Below, one piece after another: positions 1 through 5,190 of a DNA stretch of 8,078 bases. A program made the position numbers and the translations under genes. Within the stretch, counting starts at the first letter, position 1; every line of letters starts with the position of its first letter. Below the pieces are notes generated by a model. That model was not told where the DNA came from, did not search any database, and worked only from the letters and a program-made list of their open reading frames with translations. Location: contig CABUTP010000061.1 of assembly GCA_902494545.1 (NCBI GenBank), positions 1 to 8,078 of the forward strand. The letters are read 5' to 3'. The stretch comes from an uncultured Collinsella sp. Lineage in GTDB: Bacteria > Actinomycetota > Coriobacteriia > Coriobacteriales > Coriobacteriaceae.

Positions 1-969
1 CTGCAGATGTCCACGCAGGAGGGCGGCAACGTCGCCGTCTGCGGCATCCGCGGCAACTTTGACGACGCCCAGAGCGCCGTCAAGCGCATCTTTGCCGATA
101 AGGAGCTTGCCGAGCGTCTTGAGGCCGCCGGCACGGTGCTTTCGAGTGCCAACTCCATCAACGTCGGCCGCCTGGTGCCGCAGGTCGTCTACTACTTTGC
201 CGCCTATGCGCAGCTGCTGCGCGGCGGCGCCATCGAGGCCGGCGACGCCGTGGAGTTCTGCGTACCGACCGGCAACTTTGGCGATATCTTGGCCGGCTAC
301 TATGCCAAGCGCATGGGTCTGCCCGTCGCCAAGCTCATCGTCGCGAGCGACAAGAACAACGTTCTGGCTGACTTCCTGACCACCGGCGTCTACGACCGCA
401 ACCGTCCGTTCTTCACGACCATCTCACCGTCGATGGACATCCTCATCAGCTCTAACCTGGAGCGCATGCTGTACTTCCTGTCCGATGGCGACTGCGAACT
501 TGTTGCCGGCCTTATGGAGCAGCTGGCACAGACTGGTCGCTACGAGGTTCCCGCCGACCTGCTGGCAAAAATTCAGAGCGTCTTTGGCTGCGGTTGGGCC
601 AGCGAGGACGAGGTCCGCGCTGCCATCAAGAGCTGCTGGGACGCGAACGGCTACGTGATCGACCCGCACACCGCTTGCAGCTATCACGTCTTTGAAAAGG
701 TCGCTCCCGCCGAGGGCGCCAAGGCCCGCGTGTTGCTTTCGACCGCCAGCCCCTACAAGTTCCCGCGCGCCTGCTGCGACGCCCTGGGGCTCGACGTTCC
801 CGAGGACGACTTTGAGGCTATGCGCGTGCTCGAGCAGGCAACCAACACGGTTGCCCCGACCCAGCTCGCCGGACTCGAGTCCAAGCCCGTCCGCTTCGAA
901 GACGTCTGCGACGTCGATGAGATGGCAAGCTACGTCGAGTCTGCAGCAAAAAAGATGGCAACCAACTAA
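1..969 (+). CDS. thrC: Threonine synthase, C-terminal part (5' end outside window)
   Basis: Threonine synthase is the PLP-dependent enzyme that converts O-phosphohomoserine to threonine and phosphate in the cytoplasm. The frame is open from base 1 (codons for Leu-Gln precede the first Met at 7), so that Met is internal and the gene starts upstream. About 322 residues are visible, against roughly 430-500 for the family. The visible part starts at the conserved TQEGGN...GNFDDAQ block. It then shows SSANSINVGRL (visible residues about 48-58) and the PLP-phosphate loop PTGNFGD (89-95), followed by the conserved DKNNVLADF and ISPSMDI stretches. The N-terminal domain with the PLP lysine is outside the window. 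The gene ends with TAA at 967-969 and is followed by a terminator-like hairpin and then thrB on the same strand. The thrC-thrB order is usual in actinobacteria. The identification is secure. Confidence 0.96.
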   Translation: MQMSTQEGGNVAVCGIRGNFDDAQSAVKRIFADKELAERLEAAGTVLSSANSINVGRLVPQVVYYFAAYAQLLRGGAIEAGDAVEFCVPTGNFGDILAGYYAKRMGLPVAKLIVASDKNNVLADFLTTGVYDRNRPFFTTISPSMDILISSNLERMLYFLSDGDCELVAGLMEQLAQTGRYEVPADLLAKIQSVFGCGWASEDEVRAAIKSCWDANGYVIDPHTACSYHVFEKVAPAEGAKARVLLSTASPYKFPRACCDALGLDVPEDDFEAMRVLEQATNTVAPTQLAGLESKPVRFEDVCDVDEMASYVESAAKKMATN

Positions 970-982
970 AACCCTTTATAAG

Positions 983-1012
983 GCGCCGGCGAAAGCCGGC
1001 GCACCTTCTTTC
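983..1012 (+). terminator. Probable intrinsic terminator after thrC
   Basis: A perfect 8-bp GC stem (983-990 with 995-1002, GCGCCGGC / GCCGGCGC) is closed by a GAAA tetraloop and followed by a moderately T-rich stretch, ACCTTCTTTC. An alternative pairing extends the stem outwards (AAGG at 980-983 with CCTT at 1004-1007) across a two-base bulge. It lies 13 bp after the thrC stop. The T-tract is interrupted, so termination may be partial and some read-through into thrB is likely. Confidence 0.65.
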
Positions 1013-1048
1013 ATCAGATAACCCTCGGGATGATGACGAACGCGCACA

Positions 1049-1160
1049 GCGTGCCTGGCTGTTTAGTTCGTCGTGAGTTCCGCACGCAACGGAAAGCACT
1101 TAATGTGCTTTCCGTCTTGCGCAGGACTGTCCGAGCAGCGAACTAAACAGCCAGGCACGC
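1049..1160. repeat. Palindromic element A, 22-bp perfect arms, in the thrB leader
   Basis: Bases 1049-1070 are the exact reverse complement of 1139-1160 (22 of 22). The 68-bp interior is itself folded. CGGAAAGCAC at 1090-1099 pairs perfectly with GTGCTTTCCG at 1105-1114 around a TTAAT loop, with weaker pairing outside it (CGCAA 1085-1089 with TTGCG 1117-1121, then 1076-1080 with 1124-1128). The whole 112 bp therefore forms one long, imperfect hairpin. Its right edge stops one base before the thrB Shine-Dalgarno. No protein is encoded and there is no T-tract. It could be a MITE/REP-type mobile palindrome, or a structured leader that affects thrB translation. Confidence 0.85.
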
Positions 1161-1161
1161 C

Positions 1162-1167
1162 AGGAGG
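1162..1167 (+). promoter_or_regulatory. thrB Shine-Dalgarno
   Basis: AGGAGG lies six bases before the ATG at 1174 and fixes the thrB start. It sits immediately outside the right arm of palindromic element A, so folding of the leader RNA could change its accessibility. Confidence 0.85.
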
Positions 1168-1173
1168 ACCCAC

Positions 1174-2055
1174 ATGATCAAAATCACCGTCCCAGCAACA
1201 AGCGCCAACCTAGGCATCGGCTACGACACCCTCGGCATGGCCGTCGGCCTCTACTCGCACTTCACCTTCGAGCGCGCCGACAAGCTCACCATCACGGGCT
1301 GCCCCGAGGAGTTCCAAAACGAGAATAACCTGGTCTACGTGAGCTTTGTCGATGCCTTGGCCGCCTGGGGCGAGCCGGCCTTCCCCGTCGCTATCGACAT
1401 TCAGACCGACGTGCCCGTCGCCCGCGGCCTAGGTTCCAGCTCCACCTGCGTTGTCGCCGGCATCATGGCTGCCGCCGCACTGACAGGCCACACCGTCGAC
1501 CGCGCCGAACTCGTCCGCATCGCCACCGAGGTCGAGGGCCATCCCGATAACGTCGCCCCTGCTATCCTGGGCGGCGCCGTCTGCTCCTTTACGCCGACCG
1601 ATTCGCTTCCCCAGTGCCTGCGCTACGAGGTAAGCGACAAGCTTCGTTTTATTACTGTGATTCCGCCCTACGAGGTACATACGAGCGAGGCGCGCAAGGT
1701 CGTGCCGCAGGAGATTCCACTCTCCACTGCCGTATGGCAAATGGGCCGTATCGCCGGCATGACGCGCGGCCTGGAGACTGGCGACCTGGACCTGATTGCC
1801 GCCGCCAACGACGACCGCATCCAGGAGCCCTATCGCCGCCGCCTCATCCCCGACTACAACGCCGTGCGCGACACCTGCCTTAACGGAGGCGCCAAGACCA
1901 TCTGGATTAGTGGTTCGGGCTCGACCCTCATGGCCGTGACTGATGACACCATCGTGGCAAAGTTCCTACAGGTCAAGCTGCGTGAACAGTTCCCCAAGTG
2001 TGACACGCACATTCTGACGTGCGACACGGAAGGCGCCCAGATCGAATACCTGTAG
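1174..2055 (+). CDS. thrB: Homoserine kinase
   Basis: This is a GHMP-superfamily kinase that phosphorylates L-homoserine with ATP to give O-phosphohomoserine, the substrate of the neighbouring threonine synthase. At 293 aa it is full length for the family. Visible motifs are the N-terminal VPATSANLGIGYDTLG (6-21), the glycine/serine-rich ATP loop PVARGLGSSS (81-90), EGHPDNVAPAILGG (121-134), and the C-terminal GHMP motif 3, ISGSGSTLMAV (245-255). The ATG at 1174 is supported by a perfect AGGAGG six bases upstream. The gene lies 204 bp after thrC, separated by a hairpin terminator and palindromic element A, so it may depend on read-through from thrC. I found no convincing separate promoter. 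It ends with TAG facing engB convergently. Confidence 0.96.
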   Translation: MIKITVPATSANLGIGYDTLGMAVGLYSHFTFERADKLTITGCPEEFQNENNLVYVSFVDALAAWGEPAFPVAIDIQTDVPVARGLGSSSTCVVAGIMAAAALTGHTVDRAELVRIATEVEGHPDNVAPAILGGAVCSFTPTDSLPQCLRYEVSDKLRFITVIPPYEVHTSEARKVVPQEIPLSTAVWQMGRIAGMTRGLETGDLDLIAAANDDRIQEPYRRRLIPDYNAVRDTCLNGGAKTIWISGSGSTLMAVTDDTIVAKFLQVKLREQFPKCDTHILTCDTEGAQIEYL

Positions 2056-2078
2056 TCGCCGCCCCGTATACCCGCCGA

Positions 2079-2199
2079 GGAGGCCAGGGGCTTTGCCCCC
2101 AAATCGTCCTCGGACATGGCAGGACCCCCGCTGCGCACTTCGTGCGGCGGGGGTCCTGCCGTCCTGCGGAAAGATTTGGGGGCAAAGCCCCTGGCCTCC
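2079..2199. repeat. Palindromic element B, 27-bp perfect arms, three nested hairpins
   Basis: Bases 2079-2105 are the exact reverse complement of 2173-2199 (27 of 27). Inside, 2118-2131 (GGCAGGACCCCCGC) pairs perfectly with 2147-2160, and the stem continues with CGCAC 2134-2138 against GTGCG 2142-2146 around a TTC loop. Each outer arm is also self-complementary (GGGGC-TTT-GCCCC at 2087-2099 and its mirror in the right arm). The DNA or RNA can therefore fold either as one long cruciform or as a row of three hairpins. It fills the gap between the convergent thrB and engB genes. Neither side is followed by a T-tract, so it is not a standard terminator. It resembles a REP/BIME or MITE-type dispersed element. 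Confidence 0.88.
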
Positions 2200-2202
2200 C
2201 CT

Positions 2203-2212
2203 ACGTTAACGT
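2203..2212. other. Short perfect palindrome ACGTTAACGT
   Basis: A 10-bp perfect palindrome lies just outside element B in the thrB-engB convergent gap. It could be a protein-binding site or chance. Apart from this and element B I see nothing in 2056-2308. Confidence 0.3.
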
Positions 2213-2308
2213 CGCTGGCGGCGGCTACAGGAACCTACGCTCTGGAAAGTCGCCGGGCTGATGTTCTGCATTTTATTGGTAGGGGCTCTTGCTGGGATGG
2301 AGCATTTC

Positions 2309-2899
2309 CTAGAGGCAGGCCTCGGCGATGCGCTTTTTGAGTTCGTCGATGCCGGTGCCGGTCTGGGAGCTTGTGATGATTACGTTCTCGGCCGGGACGT
2401 TGAGCTGCTTTTTGATGGCTGATGCCTGGCGGGCCTGCTGGGTGCGGCTGAGCTTGTCGGCCTTGGTGAGGCAGACGATAAAGTTGAACTCGTTGCCCTG
2501 CAGGTAGTCGATCATGTCATGGTCGAGCTTGCTCGGGTCGTGACGAATATCCACCAGCGACACGACCAGGTTAAAGCTGCGCTCCGAGTCGAAGAAGTCG
2601 CCGATAAGCTCGGCCCAGCGGTCACGCTCGGCCTTGGAACGACGGGCGAAGCCATAGCCCGGCAGGTCGACGAAGTGCACGTCGTCGGCCTCGAAGAAGT
2701 TGATGTTGCTCGTCTTGCCCGGCGTGCTCGAAACCTTGACGAGGTTCTTGCGGCCAAAAAGCTTGTTCATGATCGACGACTTGCCCACGTTGGAGCGGCC
2801 GACGAAGCTCACCTCGGGGCAGGTGGACTCGGGAATCTGCGAAACCTTGCCATAGCTGGCAACGAACTTGGCAAGCTGGTAGTTAATGGAATCGGCCAT
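2309..2899 (-). CDS. engB: Ribosome biogenesis GTP-binding protein EngB (YihA/YsxC)
   Basis: This is a TRAFAC-class GTPase of the EngB/YsxC family, which acts in assembly of the large ribosomal subunit and is usually essential. The chosen ATG (2899) gives 196 aa, typical for the family. All G motifs are in order: G1 GRSNVGKSS (34-42), G2 TPGKTSNINFF (59-69), G3 DLPGYG (78-83), G4 TKAD (145-148) and G5 SSQTG (177-181). The frame is open upstream to 3028, but that extension runs into the 3' end of mtnN, resembles nothing in EngB, and is rejected. AAGGAG five bases before the ATG decides the start. mtnN lies 38 bp upstream on the same strand, so the two are probably co-transcribed. The gene ends with TAG at 2309-2311, with no clear terminator before element B. 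Confidence 0.95.
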   Translation of the reverse strand: MADSINYQLAKFVASYGKVSQIPESTCPEVSFVGRSNVGKSSIMNKLFGRKNLVKVSSTPGKTSNINFFEADDVHFVDLPGYGFARRSKAERDRWAELIGDFFDSERSFNLVVSLVDIRHDPSKLDHDMIDYLQGNEFNFIVCLTKADKLSRTQQARQASAIKKQLNVPAENVIITSSQTGTGIDELKKRIAEACL

Positions 2900-2904
2900 G
2901 GACA

Positions 2905-2910
2905 CTCCTT
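2905..2910 (-). promoter_or_regulatory. engB Shine-Dalgarno
   Basis: AAGGAG read on the - strand lies five bases before the ATG at 2899. It selects MADSINYQ as the N-terminus over the longer open frame. Confidence 0.8.
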
Positions 2911-2937
2911 GGTCGTAGGTTCTTACAAAAGAGCGCA

Positions 2938-3678
2938 CTAATAAATAGCAGCGATACGGCGAACGATATCGAGCGTAATGCCACTCGCGGTACGGGCATA
3001 CTCGAACAGGTCGAACTCGCGGTCGCAAATCGCATCGTACGCCTCGTCACAATTATCGCTGATAGCGCGCAACACCAGGCAATCGACACCATTTTTAGTT
3101 GCGACATGGGCAATCGCCGCGCCCTCCATGCCGACACAATCTGCGTGCGTCGCCTCGATAGCGTCGTTGCGCATAGCGGCGCCCGTCACAAAGCGGTTGC
3201 CCGTGGCAATCGTGCCGACCAGGAATTGTTTGGCTCCCTCGTTCGAAACGGCTGCATTTGTCGAAGCGTTGACAAAGCCACGCTCAGCAAGCACATCGGC
3301 AGCAATATCGACCAGCGCAGGCGTCGAGCCAAACTCCTCGAGCCCCGGTGCAGACTCGGCGATAAGCGCGGTATCGGTATCCAGATAGCGCAGGCGTTTG
3401 CCGATGACCACGTCGTCGATATGGAGCTTGGGGTTCAAACCGCCCGCGATACCCGAGAGCACAACGGCCTGTGGAGCATACTTGCTAATGAGGTGCTGCG
3501 TCGCAGCAGCGGCGTTCACCGTGCCCATGCCCGCCGTTGTGGCGACAAGCGTCAGGCCGTCGAACTCACCGCTCACAACGGTCAAGCCTGCCTCCTGTGC
3601 CTCGCAAACGTCGCTCAACTCTTCCTTAATCTGCATGATCTCTTTTTCGAGTGCGCCGATAATCGCGATGGTAGCCAT
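2938..3678 (-). CDS. mtnN: 5'-methylthioadenosine/S-adenosylhomocysteine nucleosidase
   Basis: This is an MTAN/Pfs-type nucleosidase that cleaves the N-glycosidic bond of methylthioadenosine and S-adenosylhomocysteine, releasing adenine. It clears by-products of SAM metabolism and feeds methionine salvage. The ATG at 3678 gives 246 aa with the N-terminus MATIAIIGALEKEI, which matches the family start. The frame can be extended four codons to a TTG at 3690 without benefit. Motifs are GALEKE (8-13, including the catalytic Glu), SGIAGGL (75-81), GNRFV (160-164), MEGAA (184-188, ribose-binding Glu) and RAISD (204-208, catalytic Asp208). Two deviations from the common pattern are Gly before the Met of MEGAA, where Glu is frequent, and Asn in GNRFV, where Asp is frequent. 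A broader PNP/UDP-family nucleosidase is the alternative, but MTAN fits best. Confidence 0.9.
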   Translation of the reverse strand: MATIAIIGALEKEIMQIKEELSDVCEAQEAGLTVVSGEFDGLTLVATTAGMGTVNAAAATQHLISKYAPQAVVLSGIAGGLNPKLHIDDVVIGKRLRYLDTDTALIAESAPGLEEFGSTPALVDIAADVLAERGFVNASTNAAVSNEGAKQFLVGTIATGNRFVTGAAMRNDAIEATHADCVGMEGAAIAHVATKNGVDCLVLRAISDNCDEAYDAICDREFDLFEYARTASGITLDIVRRIAAIY

Positions 3679-3716
3679 GCCATTCCCCAAACCTATACGA
3701 AATTCTCAACCACGGT

Positions 3717-3747
3717 ATGGTACCAGCATTTTGTTTGACCTCGTCAA
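3717..3747 (-). promoter_or_regulatory. Candidate mtnN-engB promoter
   Basis: On the - strand a -35-like TTGACG (3742-3747) is separated by 19 bp from TACCAT (3717-3722), which is preceded by a TG one base away (extended -10 form, TGGTACCAT). The predicted transcript would start near 3710, about 30 bp before the mtnN ATG. The spacer is long and the -10 matches only four of six consensus bases, so this is tentative. Confidence 0.35.
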
Positions 3748-3749
3748 AC
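3733..3749. other. Dyad GTTTGAC-CTC-GTCAAAC between the serine hydrolase gene and mtnN
   Basis: A perfect 7-bp inverted repeat with a 3-bp centre lies eight bases after the stop of the serine hydrolase gene. On the - strand it is followed by only AAAATG, so it is a poor intrinsic terminator. It overlaps the candidate -35 box of mtnN, so an operator role is possible. Confidence 0.5.
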
Positions 3750-3756
3750 GAACACG

Positions 3757-4875
3757 CTAGGCCAGCGCAGCTCGCGTATCAAACAGAGCCTTTGCAATCG
3801 CAGCCGTGACCTCGCTCGAGCGGTCGCTCCACGGCATCGATGTCATGATGCTCATGACATAGGTACGGCCATCGATGTCGATAAGGCCCGCATCGCATGT
3901 CGAATAGCAACCATCCTCGCTAATCCAGCCTGCCTTGTTGCGCACCAAGGCCTGGTCGTCCGCAATGCCGTCACGGATAAACGATCGGGCCGTAGAGGCC
4001 AGAAGGCCCGACAGCCATTGCGATGTCTCGGTATCATGGCTCAGATACTCGCTCATCTCGCGCCATAACTTGACCGAGGTGCGCGGGCAATAAGTGGGAA
4101 AATCACTCATCGGATCGAGTGCGGTATCGTAATCGATGCCAAGACTGGCAATCCAATCCTCGTAACCGACACGATCAAACGCCGCACGTAACGCAATAAA
4201 CGAATCGTTGTCCGAATTAACGACCGCGGCCTCGATCAGGTCGCGCACCGCCTGCCAGCCCATGTTGTAGCCACCATAGGTGCCAAGGGAATCATCGAGT
4301 GAGACCTGCCCCGTCTCGACCAGAGATTCGCAGATGTACAACGCATAGAGCGCCTTGTAGCTACTCGCACCGTAAACCTCGACATCGGCGTTATACGTCA
4401 CGCCCTTGCCACTTGACAGGTCGTAGAACACCACGCCCACATCGCCCAGCTCCTGCGCCTGCAACAATGCTTCTTGGAGCGCGGCGAGGCTCTCATCCTC
4501 TAGGGTGGGGATCTGGTCATCAACCAGTGAGAAGGTCTGCACGGTATCGCCTGAGGGAATATCGTTAAAGTCCGCCTTCGAAAGCCTCGTCTTGAGGCTC
4601 GCTGTCGACAGGGTTTGACTTGCGGTGGCTTTAGATTCAGAGACCTTTTTGTTTTGCGTCTGCACCGTTGACGCATCTGAGTGTGCCATTCGCTCCGACG
4701 CGTAGGTTTTGGCGGTAATTCCGAGGATAATAACCGCCAACGTTAGCATCCCAATGGCAGCAATCTTCGTCACGCGGATGCGAGCGTCAGCGAGGCCACG
4801 CGAAGACGTGCCCTTCGTCTCATATCTGCTGCTATGCTGCGGCACATACTCGTCCCGCGATGCGTTATTTCGCAC
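3757..4875 (-). CDS. Membrane-anchored class A beta-lactamase-related serine hydrolase
   Basis: This 372-aa protein has a short basic cytoplasmic N-terminus, one transmembrane segment at about residues 38-55 (rich in I, L, A, V, G), and a polar Ser/Thr/Lys-rich linker to about 115. A beta-lactamase/transpeptidase-fold domain of the Beta-lactamase2 type follows outside the cell. Active-site motifs are SSYK (171-174, the SxxK nucleophile box), SDN (221-223) and KAG (314-316, in place of KTG). The segment after SDN (LDPMSDFPTYCPRTS, 253-267) shows no clear ExxLN motif, so the deacylating Glu of true class A enzymes seems absent. A cell-wall-related peptidase or esterase role is therefore as likely as antibiotic hydrolysis, and the substrate is unknown. 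The start is GTG, supported by AGGAG five bases upstream. Confidence 0.82.
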   Translation of the reverse strand: MRNNASRDEYVPQHSSRYETKGTSSRGLADARIRVTKIAAIGMLTLAVIILGITAKTYASERMAHSDASTVQTQNKKVSESKATASQTLSTASLKTRLSKADFNDIPSGDTVQTFSLVDDQIPTLEDESLAALQEALLQAQELGDVGVVFYDLSSGKGVTYNADVEVYGASSYKALYALYICESLVETGQVSLDDSLGTYGGYNMGWQAVRDLIEAAVVNSDNDSFIALRAAFDRVGYEDWIASLGIDYDTALDPMSDFPTYCPRTSVKLWREMSEYLSHDTETSQWLSGLLASTARSFIRDGIADDQALVRNKAGWISEDGCYSTCDAGLIDIDGRTYVMSIMTSMPWSDRSSEVTAAIAKALFDTRAALA

Positions 4876-4880
4876 GTGGT

Positions 4881-4885
4881 CTCCT
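4881..4885 (-). promoter_or_regulatory. Shine-Dalgarno of the serine hydrolase gene (GTG start)
   Basis: AGGAG on the - strand lies five bases before the GTG at 4875 and supports this non-ATG start. Confidence 0.7.
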
Positions 4886-4913
4886 GATTGCTACCGTTTT
4901 ATATACGAGCAGC

Positions 4914-4941
4914 ATAATACCGAGCAGGCATTTCTTTCCAA
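4914..4941 (-). promoter_or_regulatory. Candidate promoter of the serine hydrolase gene
   Basis: On the - strand TTGGAA (4936-4941) is followed after 16 bp by TATTAT (4914-4919), a five-of-six match to the -10 consensus. Transcription would start near 4906, leaving a leader of about 30 bases. The surrounding DNA is clearly more AT-rich than the genes. The rest of the 315-bp gene-free stretch 4876-5190 holds elements C and D, and I see no credible reading frame in it. Confidence 0.45.
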
Positions 4942-5034
4942 AGATATTCAGCGGCGTTTAAGGCGTCTTTAAAGAAACCACAAGCGTTTCTATGCAAATA
5001 CACCGATTCTGTTGCGCATCTCAGCCCAAAACGC

Positions 5035-5101
5035 AGTTGCGGTGGAATAGTTCCTGCTTGGGCGGCATAAGCCGAAAAATAAGAACTATTCCACCGCAAC
5101 T
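5035..5101. repeat. Palindromic element C, 19-bp perfect arms
   Basis: Bases 5035-5053 are the exact reverse complement of 5083-5101 (19 of 19). The 29-bp interior has a small hairpin, CGGC 5063-5066 with GCCG 5071-5074 around ATAA. Neither side carries a T-tract, and the element lies 30 bp from the next palindrome (element D). It is likely a dispersed REP/MITE-like palindrome. A bidirectional terminator is the alternative. Confidence 0.8.
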
Positions 5102-5131
5102 TGACGGGGCTCTTTGGCAATCAACTTGGTG

Positions 5132-5174
5132 CCCAGGGGCACTCATTTAAGTCTGTCCCCAATGAGTGCCTGGG
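5132..5174. repeat. Palindromic element D (REP-like, GGGGACAGACTTAA loop)
   Basis: GGCACTCATT (5138-5147) pairs perfectly with AATGAGTGCC (5161-5170), and CCCA (5132-5135) with TGGG (5171-5174) across a two-base bulge, giving a 14-bp stem. Read on the - strand the loop region is GGGGACAGACTTA. I recall this kind of sequence as recurrent in REP elements of RAYT (REP-associated tyrosine transposase) families, but this is memory and was not checked. It lies 16 bp downstream of the pflA stop, so it may also shape the 3' end of that transcript. Confidence 0.7.
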
Positions 5175-5190
5175 GAGCGAAAATGGCTCG

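Noticed and set aside
2079..2199. Element B as an ordinary bidirectional intrinsic terminator
   Set aside because: The stems are far longer than needed and neither strand has a T-tract after them, so the repeat reading is preferred. Some effect on transcription is still possible.
2519..2941. 140-aa open frame on the + strand
   Set aside because: It lies wholly antisense to engB, which has all its GTPase motifs. The product resembles no family and there is no ribosome site.
2900..3028. N-terminal extension of EngB
   Set aside because: It overlaps the mtnN 3' end. The AAGGAG before 2899 and the family length both favour the shorter form.
3106..3738. 210-aa open frame on the + strand
   Set aside because: Antisense to mtnN. 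A product of GC-rich third positions, with no recognisable domain.
4899..5120. 73-aa open frame on the - strand in the pflA-serine hydrolase gap
   Set aside because: It begins with TTG without a ribosome site, runs through palindromic element C and covers the candidate promoter. Not a credible gene.
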